A stretch of 64,000 nt of DNA from Novosphingobium sp. NDB2Meth1 (lineage in GTDB: Bacteria; Pseudomonadota; Alphaproteobacteria; Sphingomonadales; Sphingomonadaceae), in contig NZ_FPEH01000024.1 in assembly GCF_900117425.1 (NCBI RefSeq), positions 1 to 64,000 of the forward strand. Reading direction: 5' to 3'. Every line of letters begins with the position of its first letter. The first letter of the stretch is position 1. The notes beneath the pieces were generated by a model, which was not told the origin of the DNA, ran no database searches, and saw nothing but the letters and a program-made list of their open reading frames with translations. Of the stretch, positions 27,469 to 36,692 are shown one piece after another. The position numbers were made by a program, and so were the translations under genes.

Positions 27469-28771
27469 CTGTGCTTCCCTTGGCCGCCGACTTCACTCCG
27501 GTGATGACGACCATGCCCGCCCGCAGGCCTTCGCCCGTGAGAGCGGTGCGCCGACCGTCGCTGCGCCCGGTGACCACCTCGACCATGCGCAGGCTACCAT
27601 CCTTTCCCAGCACATAGATCGGCAGTCGGCTACCCGCGCCGACCTCGCGTTGCTGGCGCACGGTCGAGCCGCGCTGGTCAGGTGGACCGATGCGCAAGCC
27701 CGAAGCCTTGACCGCCGAAGCCGGCGGCGTAAATCGCAGCGCCGCATTGGGCACAAGCAATGCATTCCTGATCCCCGATGTCTCGATCACTGCCGTCGCC
27801 GTCATGCCAGGACGCAACACGAGATCGGCGTTTCTGAGCACCAGCGTTGCGATATAGGACACGACATCGGAACTCGACGTCGTGGTGCCCGAGCTAGCCG
27901 CGAGGTTTTTCGCGCCAAGGTCGATCCGGATCAGCCGCGCGGGGAAGGTGCGCGTCGGAAAGGCATCGACGGTGAAGCTCGCAGGCTGCCCTTCGCGCAC
28001 CTGGCCCACATCGGCTTCATCGACAGCAACCTCCAGCTTCATCTGCGTAAGGTCCTCGGCAATGATGAACAGCTGCGGAGTGTTAAACGCGGCCTGTACC
28101 GTCTGCCCGGGATCGATCAGCCGCTTGAGCACCACGCCCGTCACCGGCGAGCGGATCACCGCGCGGTCAACCTGCGTGCGGTTCGACGAAAGCGCGGCTG
28201 CCGCCGCCGCGACATTGGCCTCGGCCGCCGCAAGCGAGGCGCGGGCGCGGGCAACCGCTGCCACTTGCGCCGCCATCTCGACGTCGGCCGGTACGCGACC
28301 GTCCGAAAGCCGCCGCACTTCCTGCAAGCGGCCAAGCTGGAGCCGCGCCTCGTCCAGCGTCGCGCGGGCCTGCGCCACGCTAGCGGTGTTTGCGGCCAGC
28401 TGCGCCCGGCTCTGGTTCACCTGATCGGTCAGCCGTGCGGTGTCGATCACCGCGAGCACCTGTCCCTTAGTCACCCGGTCATTAGCGTCGACCCGAACAT
28501 CGCGCACGATGCCCGAGATTTCCGAGCCGACATCGATCTGGTTGGTCGGCGCGAGATTGCCCGTCGCAGTGACCGTAACCGAGAGGTCACCGCGCACAAC
28601 TTCGCCGGTGACATACTCCGTCTTCGCACCGCCGCTCAGCAGCCGCAGCACGAGGAGGGCCAGCAGGACCACGCCCAGCAGGGCTGCGGCCCACTTGCCC
28701 CAACGGGTCCACCAGCCCCTCGGCGGGCGCGCGAGAAAGATATCGAGATCGGTCTCCGCTTCTGCGGTCAT
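27461..28771 (-). CDS. macA: Periplasmic adaptor of MacA/HlyD family
   Basis: A 436-residue adaptor. A basic cytoplasmic end is followed by one membrane helix at about residues 28-48, a lipoyl half-motif (VTATGNLAPTNQIDVGSEISG), a long alpha-helical hairpin at about 110-220 rich in Ala and Arg, the second lipoyl half (VIRSPVTGVVLKRLIDPGQTV) and a beta-barrel domain. Such adaptors link MacB-type ABC transporters to TolC-like channels. Gene order adaptor, ATPase, permease supports a MacAB-type pump. Overlaps both neighbours. Confidence 0.9.
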   Translation of the reverse strand: MTAEAETDLDIFLARPPRGWWTRWGKWAAALLGVVLLALLVLRLLSGGAKTEYVTGEVVRGDLSVTVTATGNLAPTNQIDVGSEISGIVRDVRVDANDRVTKGQVLAVIDTARLTDQVNQSRAQLAANTASVAQARATLDEARLQLGRLQEVRRLSDGRVPADVEMAAQVAAVARARASLAAAEANVAAAAAALSSNRTQVDRAVIRSPVTGVVLKRLIDPGQTVQAAFNTPQLFIIAEDLTQMKLEVAVDEADVGQVREGQPASFTVDAFPTRTFPARLIRIDLGAKNLAASSGTTTSSSDVVSYIATLVLRNADLVLRPGMTATAVIETSGIRNALLVPNAALRFTPPASAVKASGLRIGPPDQRGSTVRQQREVGAGSRLPIYVLGKDGSLRMVEVVTGRSDGRRTALTGEGLRAGMVVITGVKSAAKGSTGG

Positions 28772-30174
28772 GGCCTTGTCTTTCCTGAAACATCGGCGTC
28801 CTGCGGCCAGTCTCCCCCAAGCGCGAGGTAGAGCTGGATCGCGGCCTTGGCGCGGTCGCCGCGCGCGCTGGCCTCGCTGTCGCGCGCACTCAGCAATGTG
28901 CGCTCGGCATCGAGCAGCGTACGAAAATCGGTGAGCCCGGCGCGGTAATTGCTGCGCGCCAGCCGCGCCGCCGCATCCGCGGCAGCCACCTGATGGCCCA
29001 GTTCGACCAGCCTTGTGTCGCTGGTTTCGCGCGTCACCATCGCGTTCTCGACATCCTCGAGCGCGCCGAGCACGCGGCCGCGATAATCGGCAAGGCTCTC
29101 CTCGGCCTCGCCGCGGCGCTGGCGCACCACGCTGCGCAGCCGCCCGCCATCGAAGATTGTCGCAGAAAGCGAGGCGAAGACCTGCCCGGTCACCACATCG
29201 GTCAAGGTGCGGATCGAGTTCGACGTTGTGCCTAGATTGCCGGTCAGGACCAGCGCGGGATAGAGCTGCGCCTCGGCCACTCCGATCCGCGCCGATGCAG
29301 CGGCGAGCCGGCGTTCGGCGGCGCGCAGGTCCGGGCGGCGGCGCAAGAGGTCAAGCGGTGCGCCCACCGCAAGGCCGGGAGCGGCAGGCACTTGGCTTGA
29401 CTTGCCCAGCAGCGGATCGATCGCCTCGGGCGCCATCCCCGCCAGCACCGCAACCCGATTGCGCGCCGCCGCCTCGGTCCGCACCAGCAGGGGAATGCTC
29501 GCTGCGGTCGCAGCGCGCTGCGACCGGGCCTGTTCCTCATCCAGTGCGGAAACCAGTCCAGCGCGCACTCGGAAGCCCGCGATCACCAGATTGTCGTCCT
29601 GCGTCCGCAACGTATCGCGCGCAATATCGAGCCGGAGCGCCGTGGTGCGTGCATCAACCAGATTGCGCGCCAGCTCGGCGAGGATGGCGCGCTGCACATC
29701 GGCCAGCGAATAGCGCGCCGCCTCAAGCAAGGCTGCCGATGCCTGCCGCCCGCGCCCCAGCCCGCCGAACAGATCGGCGGTCCAGCGCGCATCGAGGCTT
29801 TGCGAGAAGCTGTCGCTGTCTGGCGCGGCGCTGTTGAACAGCCGTCCGGCGCTGCCGCTAGTGCTGATCGTCGGCGCGAACTGTGCCTGGGCCTGCCGCA
29901 GTCCTTCGCGCGCCTGTTGCAACCGCGCGGCAGCCGCAGCGATATCCGTGTTCCCCGCCACGGCGCGCGCGATGAGCGGGGCAAGCGCAGGATCATCGAA
30001 GCGCCTCCACCAGTCGGCCTCGCCTTCCTGGTCGGCAGGTGCTTCCACACCGTGCAGAAAGGCCACGGGCACCGAGAGCGCCGCAGCCGACTGCGGATGG
30101 TAGTCCGGCCCCGCCCGGCACCCACCGAGCACAACAAGCGAGGCCAAGCACATGACCGTCCAGCGCCGCCTCAA
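28768..30174 (-). CDS. Outer-membrane efflux factor, NodT type
   Basis: A 468-residue TolC-family lipoprotein. The lipobox is VVLGGC at about residues 14-19 followed by RAGPDYHPQ, typical for NodT/OprM-type factors. Two repeats of outer-membrane efflux helices follow (DIAAAAARLQQAREGLRQAQAQF in the first, RIGVAEAQLYPALVL with later SNYRAGLTDFRTLLDAERTLL in the second). It provides the outer-membrane exit for the MacAB-type pump whose genes follow with overlaps of four bases. Confidence 0.92.
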   Translation of the reverse strand: MRRRWTVMCLASLVVLGGCRAGPDYHPQSAAALSVPVAFLHGVEAPADQEGEADWWRRFDDPALAPLIARAVAGNTDIAAAAARLQQAREGLRQAQAQFAPTISTSGSAGRLFNSAAPDSDSFSQSLDARWTADLFGGLGRGRQASAALLEAARYSLADVQRAILAELARNLVDARTTALRLDIARDTLRTQDDNLVIAGFRVRAGLVSALDEEQARSQRAATAASIPLLVRTEAAARNRVAVLAGMAPEAIDPLLGKSSQVPAAPGLAVGAPLDLLRRRPDLRAAERRLAAASARIGVAEAQLYPALVLTGNLGTTSNSIRTLTDVVTGQVFASLSATIFDGGRLRSVVRQRRGEAEESLADYRGRVLGALEDVENAMVTRETSDTRLVELGHQVAAADAAARLARSNYRAGLTDFRTLLDAERTLLSARDSEASARGDRAKAAIQLYLALGGDWPQDADVSGKTRP

Positions 30175-30650
30175 GGTTTACAGGCACCCAGCCAGCGGCC
30201 GCTGTAGGTAGCATTCAGGGTCATGAACATGGCCTTCATCCGCCCGGTCATGGCAAATCGGTCCGCGTCATGCGTGCCGGTCCACAGGCCGCGAATGCGG
30301 CCCATCGGCCCCTTGCATAGAGTCGAATAGCTTGCCGTGCCACCCGCGACCTTGAGATCGGCGATCGCGCACTGCGGTGCGTTCTTGTCCGTTGCTGGAG
30401 GCCTGATCCGGATCGGTGCGGCCGGTTCGCGCGCAAGCGTCGCGGCATCGAAGCAGACCTCTTCGGCTGCGCTGCGCGCACTTCCGCCCGGACCGGCGTT
30501 CATCGTGCGCGTCAGCGACCAGAGACCGGGCCTGAAGGCAAAGCTGGCCGGCTGCTGCGCATGGGCCCTGGCGCCCACCAGCAGCAGCGATGCCGTCAGC
30601 GCAAATCCCGCTGCACCGGAAGCAAGTTGGAGGGCTGTCTGGCGATTCAT
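30171..30650 (-). CDS. DUF3617-type exported protein
   Basis: A 159-residue periplasmic protein. The start at 30650 is supported by AGGA seven bases upstream; an in-frame start 22 codons further back gives no signal peptide. A signal peptide ending ARAHA-QQ is followed by FAFRPGLWSLTRTMNAGPG, two conserved Cys regions (EEVCFD, PQCAIADLKV, STLCKG) and MTGRMKAMFMTLNATYSGRWLGACKP, the layout of DUF3617 proteins of unknown function. It is the first gene of the efflux operon and overlaps the NodT gene by four bases, so it may bind the pump substrate or report envelope stress. Confidence 0.82.
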   Translation of the reverse strand: MNRQTALQLASGAAGFALTASLLLVGARAHAQQPASFAFRPGLWSLTRTMNAGPGGSARSAAEEVCFDAATLAREPAAPIRIRPPATDKNAPQCAIADLKVAGGTASYSTLCKGPMGRIRGLWTGTHDADRFAMTGRMKAMFMTLNATYSGRWLGACKP

Positions 30651-30782
30651 CGTCAATCCTGTGCTTAAATTGGGCAGCAGGCAGCGGGCAGCGCGGAGCA
30701 GAGCCATGATCTTCATGCCGCCGTACTAGGCCAGACCTGTCACGCTGCATTGCCGCCACTGACAAAAAGCTGACACAAACGA

Positions 30783-30801
30783 GGGCGGGCTTTGCCCGCC
30801 C
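30783..30801 (-). terminator. Hairpin downstream of the outer-membrane barrel gene
   Basis: Eight-base perfect inverted repeat (GGGCGGGC with its complement) around a three-base loop, 17 bases after the stop of the minus-strand barrel gene at 30818. A few Ts follow further on the minus strand. A plausible intrinsic terminator that isolates this gene from the efflux operon. Confidence 0.6.
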
Positions 30802-30817
30802 CGCATTCGTAACGGGT

Positions 30818-31378
30818 TCAGAAACGGACGCCGAAACCCGTCAGCACCTGGTTGCGCTGCACGCCCCCGGAATAGTTGGTGTAGTCATATTCTGCCTTGA
30901 GGTAGGTGTGCTGCGTGATTGGGACCTCAGTGCCAAGACCGAGGCGGATGCCGTCCCGATAGATGCTCTTGCCAGAATGTGTGCCGTCCGGGAGCAGGGT
31001 TTGATCCCGGAACAGTGCATTGGCATAGCCGATCTTGCCGAAGACCTTGGCATTGGCGCCAATCGTCGTGCCAACGCGAAAGCTGAGCCCGAAATCCCGC
31101 CGCGGCGCATAGGCCGTGCCGCTCGCCGCGCTCGCCACGAGTTCGGCAGAGCTGAAATCCACGGTGCCTTCGACTCCGGCGAACAACCCGCCAGCAAGAT
31201 CCTTGTCGAAGCCGATCGCACCGCCGTAGGTCACGCCTTCGGATCGCCGATCGAGGTTGCCGAGATCGAAGTCGAGCCGGTCCCACCCGGCGCGGACCTC
31301 GACCCGAGGCCCTTCGGCACGAGCCGGGGTGCCAGCGAGGATCGCGCCGGCGAGCGCGAGAAAAAACAGTTTACGCAT
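30818..31378 (-). CDS. Outer-membrane beta-barrel protein
   Basis: A 186-residue protein. The start at 31378 has GGAGG upstream and gives a signal peptide (MRKLFFLALAGAILAGTPARA). The mature part shows alternating strands of an eight-stranded OmpA/OmpW-like barrel: VEVRAGWDRLDFD, FGLSFRVGTTIGANAKVFGKIGYANA, and a C-terminal strand VLTGFGVRF ending in Phe as barrel proteins do. Function not determined; such proteins are often porin-like or adhesive. Single-gene unit with its own downstream hairpin. Confidence 0.82.
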   Translation of the reverse strand: MRKLFFLALAGAILAGTPARAEGPRVEVRAGWDRLDFDLGNLDRRSEGVTYGGAIGFDKDLAGGLFAGVEGTVDFSSAELVASAASGTAYAPRRDFGLSFRVGTTIGANAKVFGKIGYANALFRDQTLLPDGTHSGKSIYRDGIRLGLGTEVPITQHTYLKAEYDYTNYSGGVQRNQVLTGFGVRF

Positions 31379-31553
31379 GGATGCCTCCAATTTGTGCAAG
31401 GGGCAGGCACCTGCGCCAAGGAACAGCGTTGAGACCGAACCTGTGATGGCCGTCGCCTGATCAGCCGAAGCCGACGGTCCTGCAATGTGCGCCGATTTTT
31501 GCGGCGCGTTGCCAGTCATTTGCCAAATTGCGATGCGCTTACATTGTCAGATG

Positions 31554-31940
31554 CTAGCCCCGTATGCCTCCCCGCACATCATTTGAATGGTAGCCCTCGC
31601 CGTAGTTCGCATAAATCTCCAGGCCGCGGCCCGGTTGCCATGCAAGTGCCGCCTTCGGGGTAACGATCGCGGCGCTGCCGCTGCCCGAATTGGCGGCATT
31701 GTCGGAACGGACATGGTAGGTGATCGCATCCGCGCGCAGGCCGAGGATCGCGCGCAGCGCCGGGGCAAGGCGGACGCTGGCCTCGCCGAACAGTCCGCCA
31801 CTCGCCTCGTCGACCCGGTCCTCGCGCACCGTGGAGACAACCTCGCCCGCGACCGTGCGATAGAGACCGACCTTGCCGATACGGTCCCACCGTGCATCGG
31901 CACCGAACCGCCAGATCACCGGTCCCTCACCAAAGGTATG
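31554..31940 (-). pseudogene. TonB-dependent receptor fragment
   Basis: The minus frame reads FGEGPVIWRFGADARW through GLFGEASVRLAPALRAILGLRAD and WQPGRGLEIYANYGEGYHSNDVRGG, then stops. These are middle-to-late beta strands of a TonB-dependent receptor; both the plug domain and the last strands are missing. It starts directly after the stop of the DUF3604 fragment, in the same frame, with no ribosome site. Translation from 31919 is possible but a functional barrel is not. Confidence 0.75.
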
Positions 31941-32018
31941 TCACCCCCGGCCGCGCGACGGCGTATACCAGATCGGCGAGGACCAGGCGCGCTGCTGGAT
32001 CGTGGGGGCCACAGCGAG
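31941..32018 (-). pseudogene. DUF3604 protein C-terminal fragment
   Basis: The minus frame reads VAPTIQQRAWSSPIWYTPS before a TGA. This is the conserved C-terminus of DUF3604 proteins, which are often encoded near TonB receptors and HupE/UreJ-type proteins. Only about 25 of some 600 residues remain. It sits between the HupE fragment and the TonB receptor fragment, at joints with no spacing. Confidence 0.6.
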
Positions 32019-32315
32019 GCAGGAATATTGCCCTGCGGCAGGCCGATCTGGCGCAGCGCCCCGGCAAAGGCCGCGCCGTGGAGCAGGCCGAAGCCGAAGG
32101 CCACGACCCATGGCTGACGCTGGGTCAGCCCGTCTTCTCCCCGCGCCTTGCGCACGAGTTCGACCGCAAGGAACAGGATCGACCAGGCGACCATCGCCTC
32201 GACCAGCGCGGGATCGAGCGCGAGGATCCTGAGCGCGGTGAGCGCCAGCGTGATCGAATGCGCGACGGTGAAGGCGGTGATCGTGCGCAGCAACGGACAG
32301 CGGCGGACAAGAAAA
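32012..32315 (-). pseudogene. HupE/UreJ-like membrane protein fragment
   Basis: The frame reads LLRTITAFTVAHSITLALTALRI, VAWSILFLAVELVRKA and FGFGLLHGAAFAGALRQIGLPQGNIPASL, matching the conserved His-containing helices of HupE/UreJ-2 type proteins. The N-terminal half and the last helices are missing. The fragment starts exactly at the base after the encoded CCA of tRNA-Gly, so it cannot be translated as a normal gene. Confidence 0.72.
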
Positions 32316-32389
<74 letters not shown>

Positions 32390-32527
32390 GGCGCATTGGC
32401 CTCTGCCACGCCGCGCGGCTTCTCGTCAACCTTCGGACCTTTGCATCTTGCGCCATTCGTCGTGCGCCTTGCCCTGCCTCGTCGCAGCGGCTATTGTTAT
32501 GTTGCATAACCCAATCCGGAGAGCCAC

Positions 32528-34657
32528 GTGTCCGATTCTGCCCAGTCCGCCCCTGTCCTCCCGGCGCTCGAGCGGCTCCTGCGGCCGCGTTCGGTCGCGG
32601 TGGTCGGCGCTTCGGACAAGCCGGGCGCGCTCGGTACCACGTTGCTCTCCAACCTCGATGCCAACGGCTTTGCTGGCGAGATCTATCCGATCAACCCCAA
32701 GCGCGAGAGCCTCGGCGGGCGGGCCTGCCTGCCGGGGATCGAGGCGCTGCCTGATGGCGTAGACGCTGCCGTCCTCGCCATCCCGCGCAGCGGTGTGCTC
32801 GATGCGGTGAAGGCGCTCGCCGCGCGAAAGGTCGGCGGGGTGGTCATCTTTGCCGCCGGGTTTGCCGAGGGTGGGGCGGAGGGTCTCGCCGAACAGCGCG
32901 AGATCGCCCGCATCGCGCAAGAGGCCGGGATGGTTCTCGAGGGTCCCAATTGCCTTGGCCTCGTCAACTATGTCGACCGCATCCCGCTGACCTTCGTCGA
33001 GACGGACGCCCGGCCGCCCGCGGGCGGACGCGCCATCGGTGTGGTCTCGCAGTCCGGCGCCATGGCGGCAGTGCTCGGTACCGTGCTCCTCGCCCGGACA
33101 TGCGGCGTGTCCTACTCGGTCTCGACCGGCAACGAGGCGGCGAGCGGCGTCGAAGACTACGTCGAGTGGCTGATCGACCAGCCCGATACCCACGTCATCG
33201 CGATGATCGTCGAGCAGTTCCGCAAGCCCGCGCGTTTCCTCGCCGCCGCGGCGCGTGCCGCTGCTGCGGGAAAGCCGATCGTCCTGCTCCACCCCGGCAC
33301 CTCCAGCGCCGCGCGCGAATCCGCGGCGACCCATACGGGTGCGATGGCGGGCGACTATGCGCTGATGCGCGCCAAGGTCACCCGAGCCGGGGTGATCATG
33401 GCCGACACGCTCGAAGAGCTGGGCGATATCGCCGAGATCGCGCTGCGCTGCCCGGCGCTGCCTTCCGGGCACACGGCGGTGCTGGGCGAATCCGGCGCGT
33501 TCAAGGCGCTCACGCTCGATCTGGCGGAAACGCTCGGCCTGCCGCTCGCGCCGCTGCATGATGCGGATTCGCCCGCCTTGCGCGCCGCGCTGCCGCCGTT
33601 CGTGCCGGTCAGCAATCCGCTCGACATAACCGCACAGGGCCTTTCGGAGCCTGCCATCTACACCCGCTGCCTTGATGCGCTGCTCGATGATCCGCGCGTC
33701 GGCACTGTGCTCGCCGGGATCATTCAGGCCGAACCGGTGACGTGCGGCATCAAGTTCCCGCCGATCCTTGCCGCCGCGACGGCCAAGCCGCTCACCAAGC
33801 CGCTGATCTTCGCCGGGCTCGACGAAGGTGCGATTGTCCCCGCCGACTACATTGGCCAGTTGCGCGCCGCCGGGGTGCCGTGGTTCCCCACCACCGAACG
33901 CGCGCTGCGGGCGATAACGCGGCTGACGCAGTGGTCAGCGCGCGATGTGACCGCCAACATCGAAGCGCCGCTGGCGGTCCCCGGCCTTGCCGATCACCTC
34001 GGAGTCATTCCGGAGTATCAAGCCAAGGCGCTGCTCGGCCCGCTCGGCATTCCTTTCCCGGCGGGCACGTTCGCGGCGAGCGTGGAGGACGCCGTCGCCG
34101 CTGCCGATGCGCTCGGCTATCCCGTCGCGATGAAGGCGCAGGCTGCCGCCTTGAGCCACAAGAGCGACGCAGGCGGGGTGATCCTGAACCTTGCCGATGG
34201 CGCTGCCGTCCGCGCCGCGTGGGAGCGCATGCACGCCAGCGTCGCCGCCTATTCTGCCGCGATCACGCTCGATGGCGTGTTGATTGAGGCAATGGGCGCA
34301 CGCGGCGTTGAAATGATCGTCGGCGCGAAGAACGACCCCGAGTGGGGCCCTGTCCTGCTTGCCGGGTTCGGCGGCGTGACGGCCGAAATCCTTGGCGACG
34401 TGCGCCTGCTCGCGGCGGATATGACCGCAGAAGCTGTCGAGGCCGAACTGATGCAGCTCAAGAGCGCGGCGATCCTCTCAGGCTTCCGCGGTGCGCCTGC
34501 GCTTGATGTGCCCGCGCTCGCGCAGTTGATCGTTACGCTTGGCCGCGTTTTGCGCGCCGAACCCTCGATCCGCGAGGTCGATCTCAATCCGGTGATCCTG
34601 CATCCCAAGGGGCAGGGTGTGGTCGCGCTCGATGCGCTGATGCTGGTGGAGGGGTGA
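32528..34657 (+). CDS. Acetate-CoA ligase family (NDP-forming acyl-CoA synthetase)
   Basis: A 709-residue enzyme combining alpha and beta parts of NDP-forming acyl-CoA synthetases. Residues about 10-105 are a CoA-binding Rossmann domain (RSVAVVGASDKPGALG), about 150-300 the succinyl-CoA-ligase-like domain with VVSQSGAMAAVLGT and the phosphorylated His expected in ESAATHTGAMAGD, and about 480-705 an ATP-grasp domain (GYPVAMKAQAAALSHKSDAGGV). The reaction is acyl-CoA + NDP + phosphate to acid + CoA + NTP, reversible. Substrate unknown. It ends with its stop directly against that of the convergent SGNH gene. Confidence 0.88.
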   Translation: MSDSAQSAPVLPALERLLRPRSVAVVGASDKPGALGTTLLSNLDANGFAGEIYPINPKRESLGGRACLPGIEALPDGVDAAVLAIPRSGVLDAVKALAARKVGGVVIFAAGFAEGGAEGLAEQREIARIAQEAGMVLEGPNCLGLVNYVDRIPLTFVETDARPPAGGRAIGVVSQSGAMAAVLGTVLLARTCGVSYSVSTGNEAASGVEDYVEWLIDQPDTHVIAMIVEQFRKPARFLAAAARAAAAGKPIVLLHPGTSSAARESAATHTGAMAGDYALMRAKVTRAGVIMADTLEELGDIAEIALRCPALPSGHTAVLGESGAFKALTLDLAETLGLPLAPLHDADSPALRAALPPFVPVSNPLDITAQGLSEPAIYTRCLDALLDDPRVGTVLAGIIQAEPVTCGIKFPPILAAATAKPLTKPLIFAGLDEGAIVPADYIGQLRAAGVPWFPTTERALRAITRLTQWSARDVTANIEAPLAVPGLADHLGVIPEYQAKALLGPLGIPFPAGTFAASVEDAVAAADALGYPVAMKAQAAALSHKSDAGGVILNLADGAAVRAAWERMHASVAAYSAAITLDGVLIEAMGARGVEMIVGAKNDPEWGPVLLAGFGGVTAEILGDVRLLAADMTAEAVEAELMQLKSAAILSGFRGAPALDVPALAQLIVTLGRVLRAEPSIREVDLNPVILHPKGQGVVALDALMLVEG

Positions 34658-35458
34658 TCAGCGCGCCGCGCGCGCAGTCTTCTCCGCCTCGGCAATCGCG
34701 GCGCGAGTGATCGGCTCCATGAGTCCATAGCCCTTGGCGTTGGGATGGATGCCGTCTGGCGCAACGTCGGGGTTCATCCCGCCCTCGGCATTAACCAGCG
34801 CGCCATGGTAATCCGCATAGACCGCGCCGCGCGCCCGGGCGAGTTCCCGCAGCCAGGCATTGAGCATCATGACCTGCTTTGCCGGGGCCAGCGCCGGCTT
34901 CCACGAAAACTTCGACACAGGCAGGATGCTGCCGATGACCACGCTGATCCCGTTAGCGCGCGCGATATCGACCATCGCTGCCACGTGGCTCTTGTACATC
35001 TCGGGACTGCTGGGTCCGATATTGCCCGCCAGATCGTTGGTGCCGATCATGATGTGCACCACGCGCGGGCGCAGCCGCACCACGTCCTGATAGAACCGCA
35101 CGAGGATCTGTCCGCTGGTCTGCCCGCCAATACCGCGCCCGACCGCGCCACCGGCAAACAGCGCCGGGGTCAGCGGCACCCAGTTCTCGGTGATCGAGTC
35201 GCCGATGAACACGACCCGCGGTGGCGCTGCGAGCTGCTCGTTCGCCTCGGCGTACTTGCACTCCCACGCCCAGTCGTTTTGCCGGATATAGGGATGACCG
35301 AACCACAGGCCCTTCTGATCGGGGCACGGCTTGTCCATGATCCCGTCGCCCGGTGCCGTGATGGGCGGGGACGGCGGGGGAAAGCTCGGTGCCGGTGCCG
35401 ATTGAGCGAGAGCAGGCCCAGCCCAAAGCGCCAGCGCGGCCAGCGCCCCCAGCCGCAT
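34658..35458 (-). CDS. SGNH/GDSL-family hydrolase
   Basis: A 266-residue exported esterase or acylhydrolase. A signal peptide (residues 1-18, ending ALA) is followed by a Pro-rich stretch. Block I is VVFIGDSITENW with the nucleophile Ser, block II Gly lies in GRGIGGQTSG, block III is HIMIGTNDLAGN, and block V is DVAPDGIHPNAKGY with the catalytic Asp and His. It starts one base from the serine palmitoyltransferase stop, so it is probably cotranscribed with the sphingolipid genes and could act on an acylated surface molecule. Confidence 0.85.
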   Translation of the reverse strand: MRLGALAALALWAGPALAQSAPAPSFPPPSPPITAPGDGIMDKPCPDQKGLWFGHPYIRQNDWAWECKYAEANEQLAAPPRVVFIGDSITENWVPLTPALFAGGAVGRGIGGQTSGQILVRFYQDVVRLRPRVVHIMIGTNDLAGNIGPSSPEMYKSHVAAMVDIARANGISVVIGSILPVSKFSWKPALAPAKQVMMLNAWLRELARARGAVYADYHGALVNAEGGMNPDVAPDGIHPNAKGYGLMEPITRAAIAEAEKTARAAR

Positions 35459-36687
35459 CAGATGATCCCCACGGCCTTGCCGGCGCGTTCGAACATCCCG
35501 GCGATCACCTGCACCTGCTCCGCGCTATGCTCCGCACACAGCGAGCAGCGCAGCAAGGTCATCCCCGCCGGGGTCGCGGGCGGACGGGCAAGGTTCACAT
35601 AGAGTCCCTCGCGCAGCAGCGCTTCCCACATCATCGCGCCGCGCTCCAGATCGGGCATGATCACCGCGATGATCGCGCTCTGCGGTTCCTCAGTGCCCAG
35701 CTTGAAGCCGAGGCCGGTCAGCGCCTTGTGCAGCGTGCGCGAGTTTTCCCACAGGTGCGCGCGCTTGTTACCGGCGTGCATCAGCTTGCGGATCGAGGTG
35801 GCAGCCGTCGCCACCACGCTCGGCGGCAAGCTTGCGGTGAAGACATAAGGGCGGCAGACGAGGCGCATGATCTCGAATTTCGGGTGGTTCGAAACGCAGA
35901 AACCGCCGACCGTGCCGACCGACTTGGAGAACGTGCCGATCACGAAGTCGACATCGTCGAGCACGCCCTGATCCTCGGCCACGCCGCGCCCGTTCGGCCC
36001 GATGAAGCCCATCGAATGCGCTTCGTCCACCAGCACCATCGCGCCGTAGGACTTGGCGATGCGGATCATGTCCTTGAGCGGGGCGATATCGCCCAGCATC
36101 GAATAGACGCCTTCGAGCACGACCAGCTTGCCCGCACCTTCGGGAATGCGGCGCAGGCGCTTTTCCATCGCCTCGATATCGTTGTGCTTGAACGGCACGA
36201 CTTCGGCGTCGCCCATCTTGCAGCCGTCCCAGATCGAGGCGTGGCTGTCGATGTCGAGCACGATGTAATCGCCCTTGCCCGCGATCGTGCTGATGATGCC
36301 AAGGTTCGCCTGGTATCCGGTCGAGAACACCATGGCATGATCCATGGCGTAGAATTCCTTGAGCGCCTCTTCCACCGCGCGGTGGCCCGCATAGGTGCCG
36401 TTCAGCACGCGGCTGCCGGTCGTGCCGCTGCCGTAGTCGTCGAGCGCCTGCTTGCCCGCCGCGATCACGTCGGGGTCGAAGGTCATGCCCATATAGTTGT
36501 AGGTGCCGAGCAGGATCGTCTCGCGCCCGTTGCAGATCGCGGTGGTAGGCGAGAGCACCTTTTCCATCACGAGGCTGAACGGATCGGTCACGCCCGTCGC
36601 CAGCAGCGAACGGCGCGTCTCGATCATCGCATCGAACTTGGAAAAGAGATCAGCCGGTGCGGCTTCCGGCGGGGTCATGTCGTTCAT
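35458..36687 (-). CDS. spt: Serine palmitoyltransferase
   Basis: A 409-residue PLP enzyme of the alpha-oxoamine synthase family. It condenses L-serine with palmitoyl thioester to 3-ketosphinganine, the first step of sphingolipid synthesis. The Schiff-base Lys lies in GTFSKSVGTVGGF, the cofactor Asp/His in VLVDEAHSMGFIG, and the N-terminal NYMGMTFDPDVIAAG and GSGTTGSRVLNGT segments match soluble bacterial SPTs such as that of Sphingomonas. A dedicated ACP gene lies five bases upstream. Sphingolipids replace lipopolysaccharide in sphingomonads, so this is expected core. Confidence 0.93.
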   Translation of the reverse strand: MNDMTPPEAAPADLFSKFDAMIETRRSLLATGVTDPFSLVMEKVLSPTTAICNGRETILLGTYNYMGMTFDPDVIAAGKQALDDYGSGTTGSRVLNGTYAGHRAVEEALKEFYAMDHAMVFSTGYQANLGIISTIAGKGDYIVLDIDSHASIWDGCKMGDAEVVPFKHNDIEAMEKRLRRIPEGAGKLVVLEGVYSMLGDIAPLKDMIRIAKSYGAMVLVDEAHSMGFIGPNGRGVAEDQGVLDDVDFVIGTFSKSVGTVGGFCVSNHPKFEIMRLVCRPYVFTASLPPSVVATAATSIRKLMHAGNKRAHLWENSRTLHKALTGLGFKLGTEEPQSAIIAVIMPDLERGAMMWEALLREGLYVNLARPPATPAGMTLLRCSLCAEHSAEQVQVIAGMFERAGKAVGII

Positions 36688-36692
36688 GAGGG

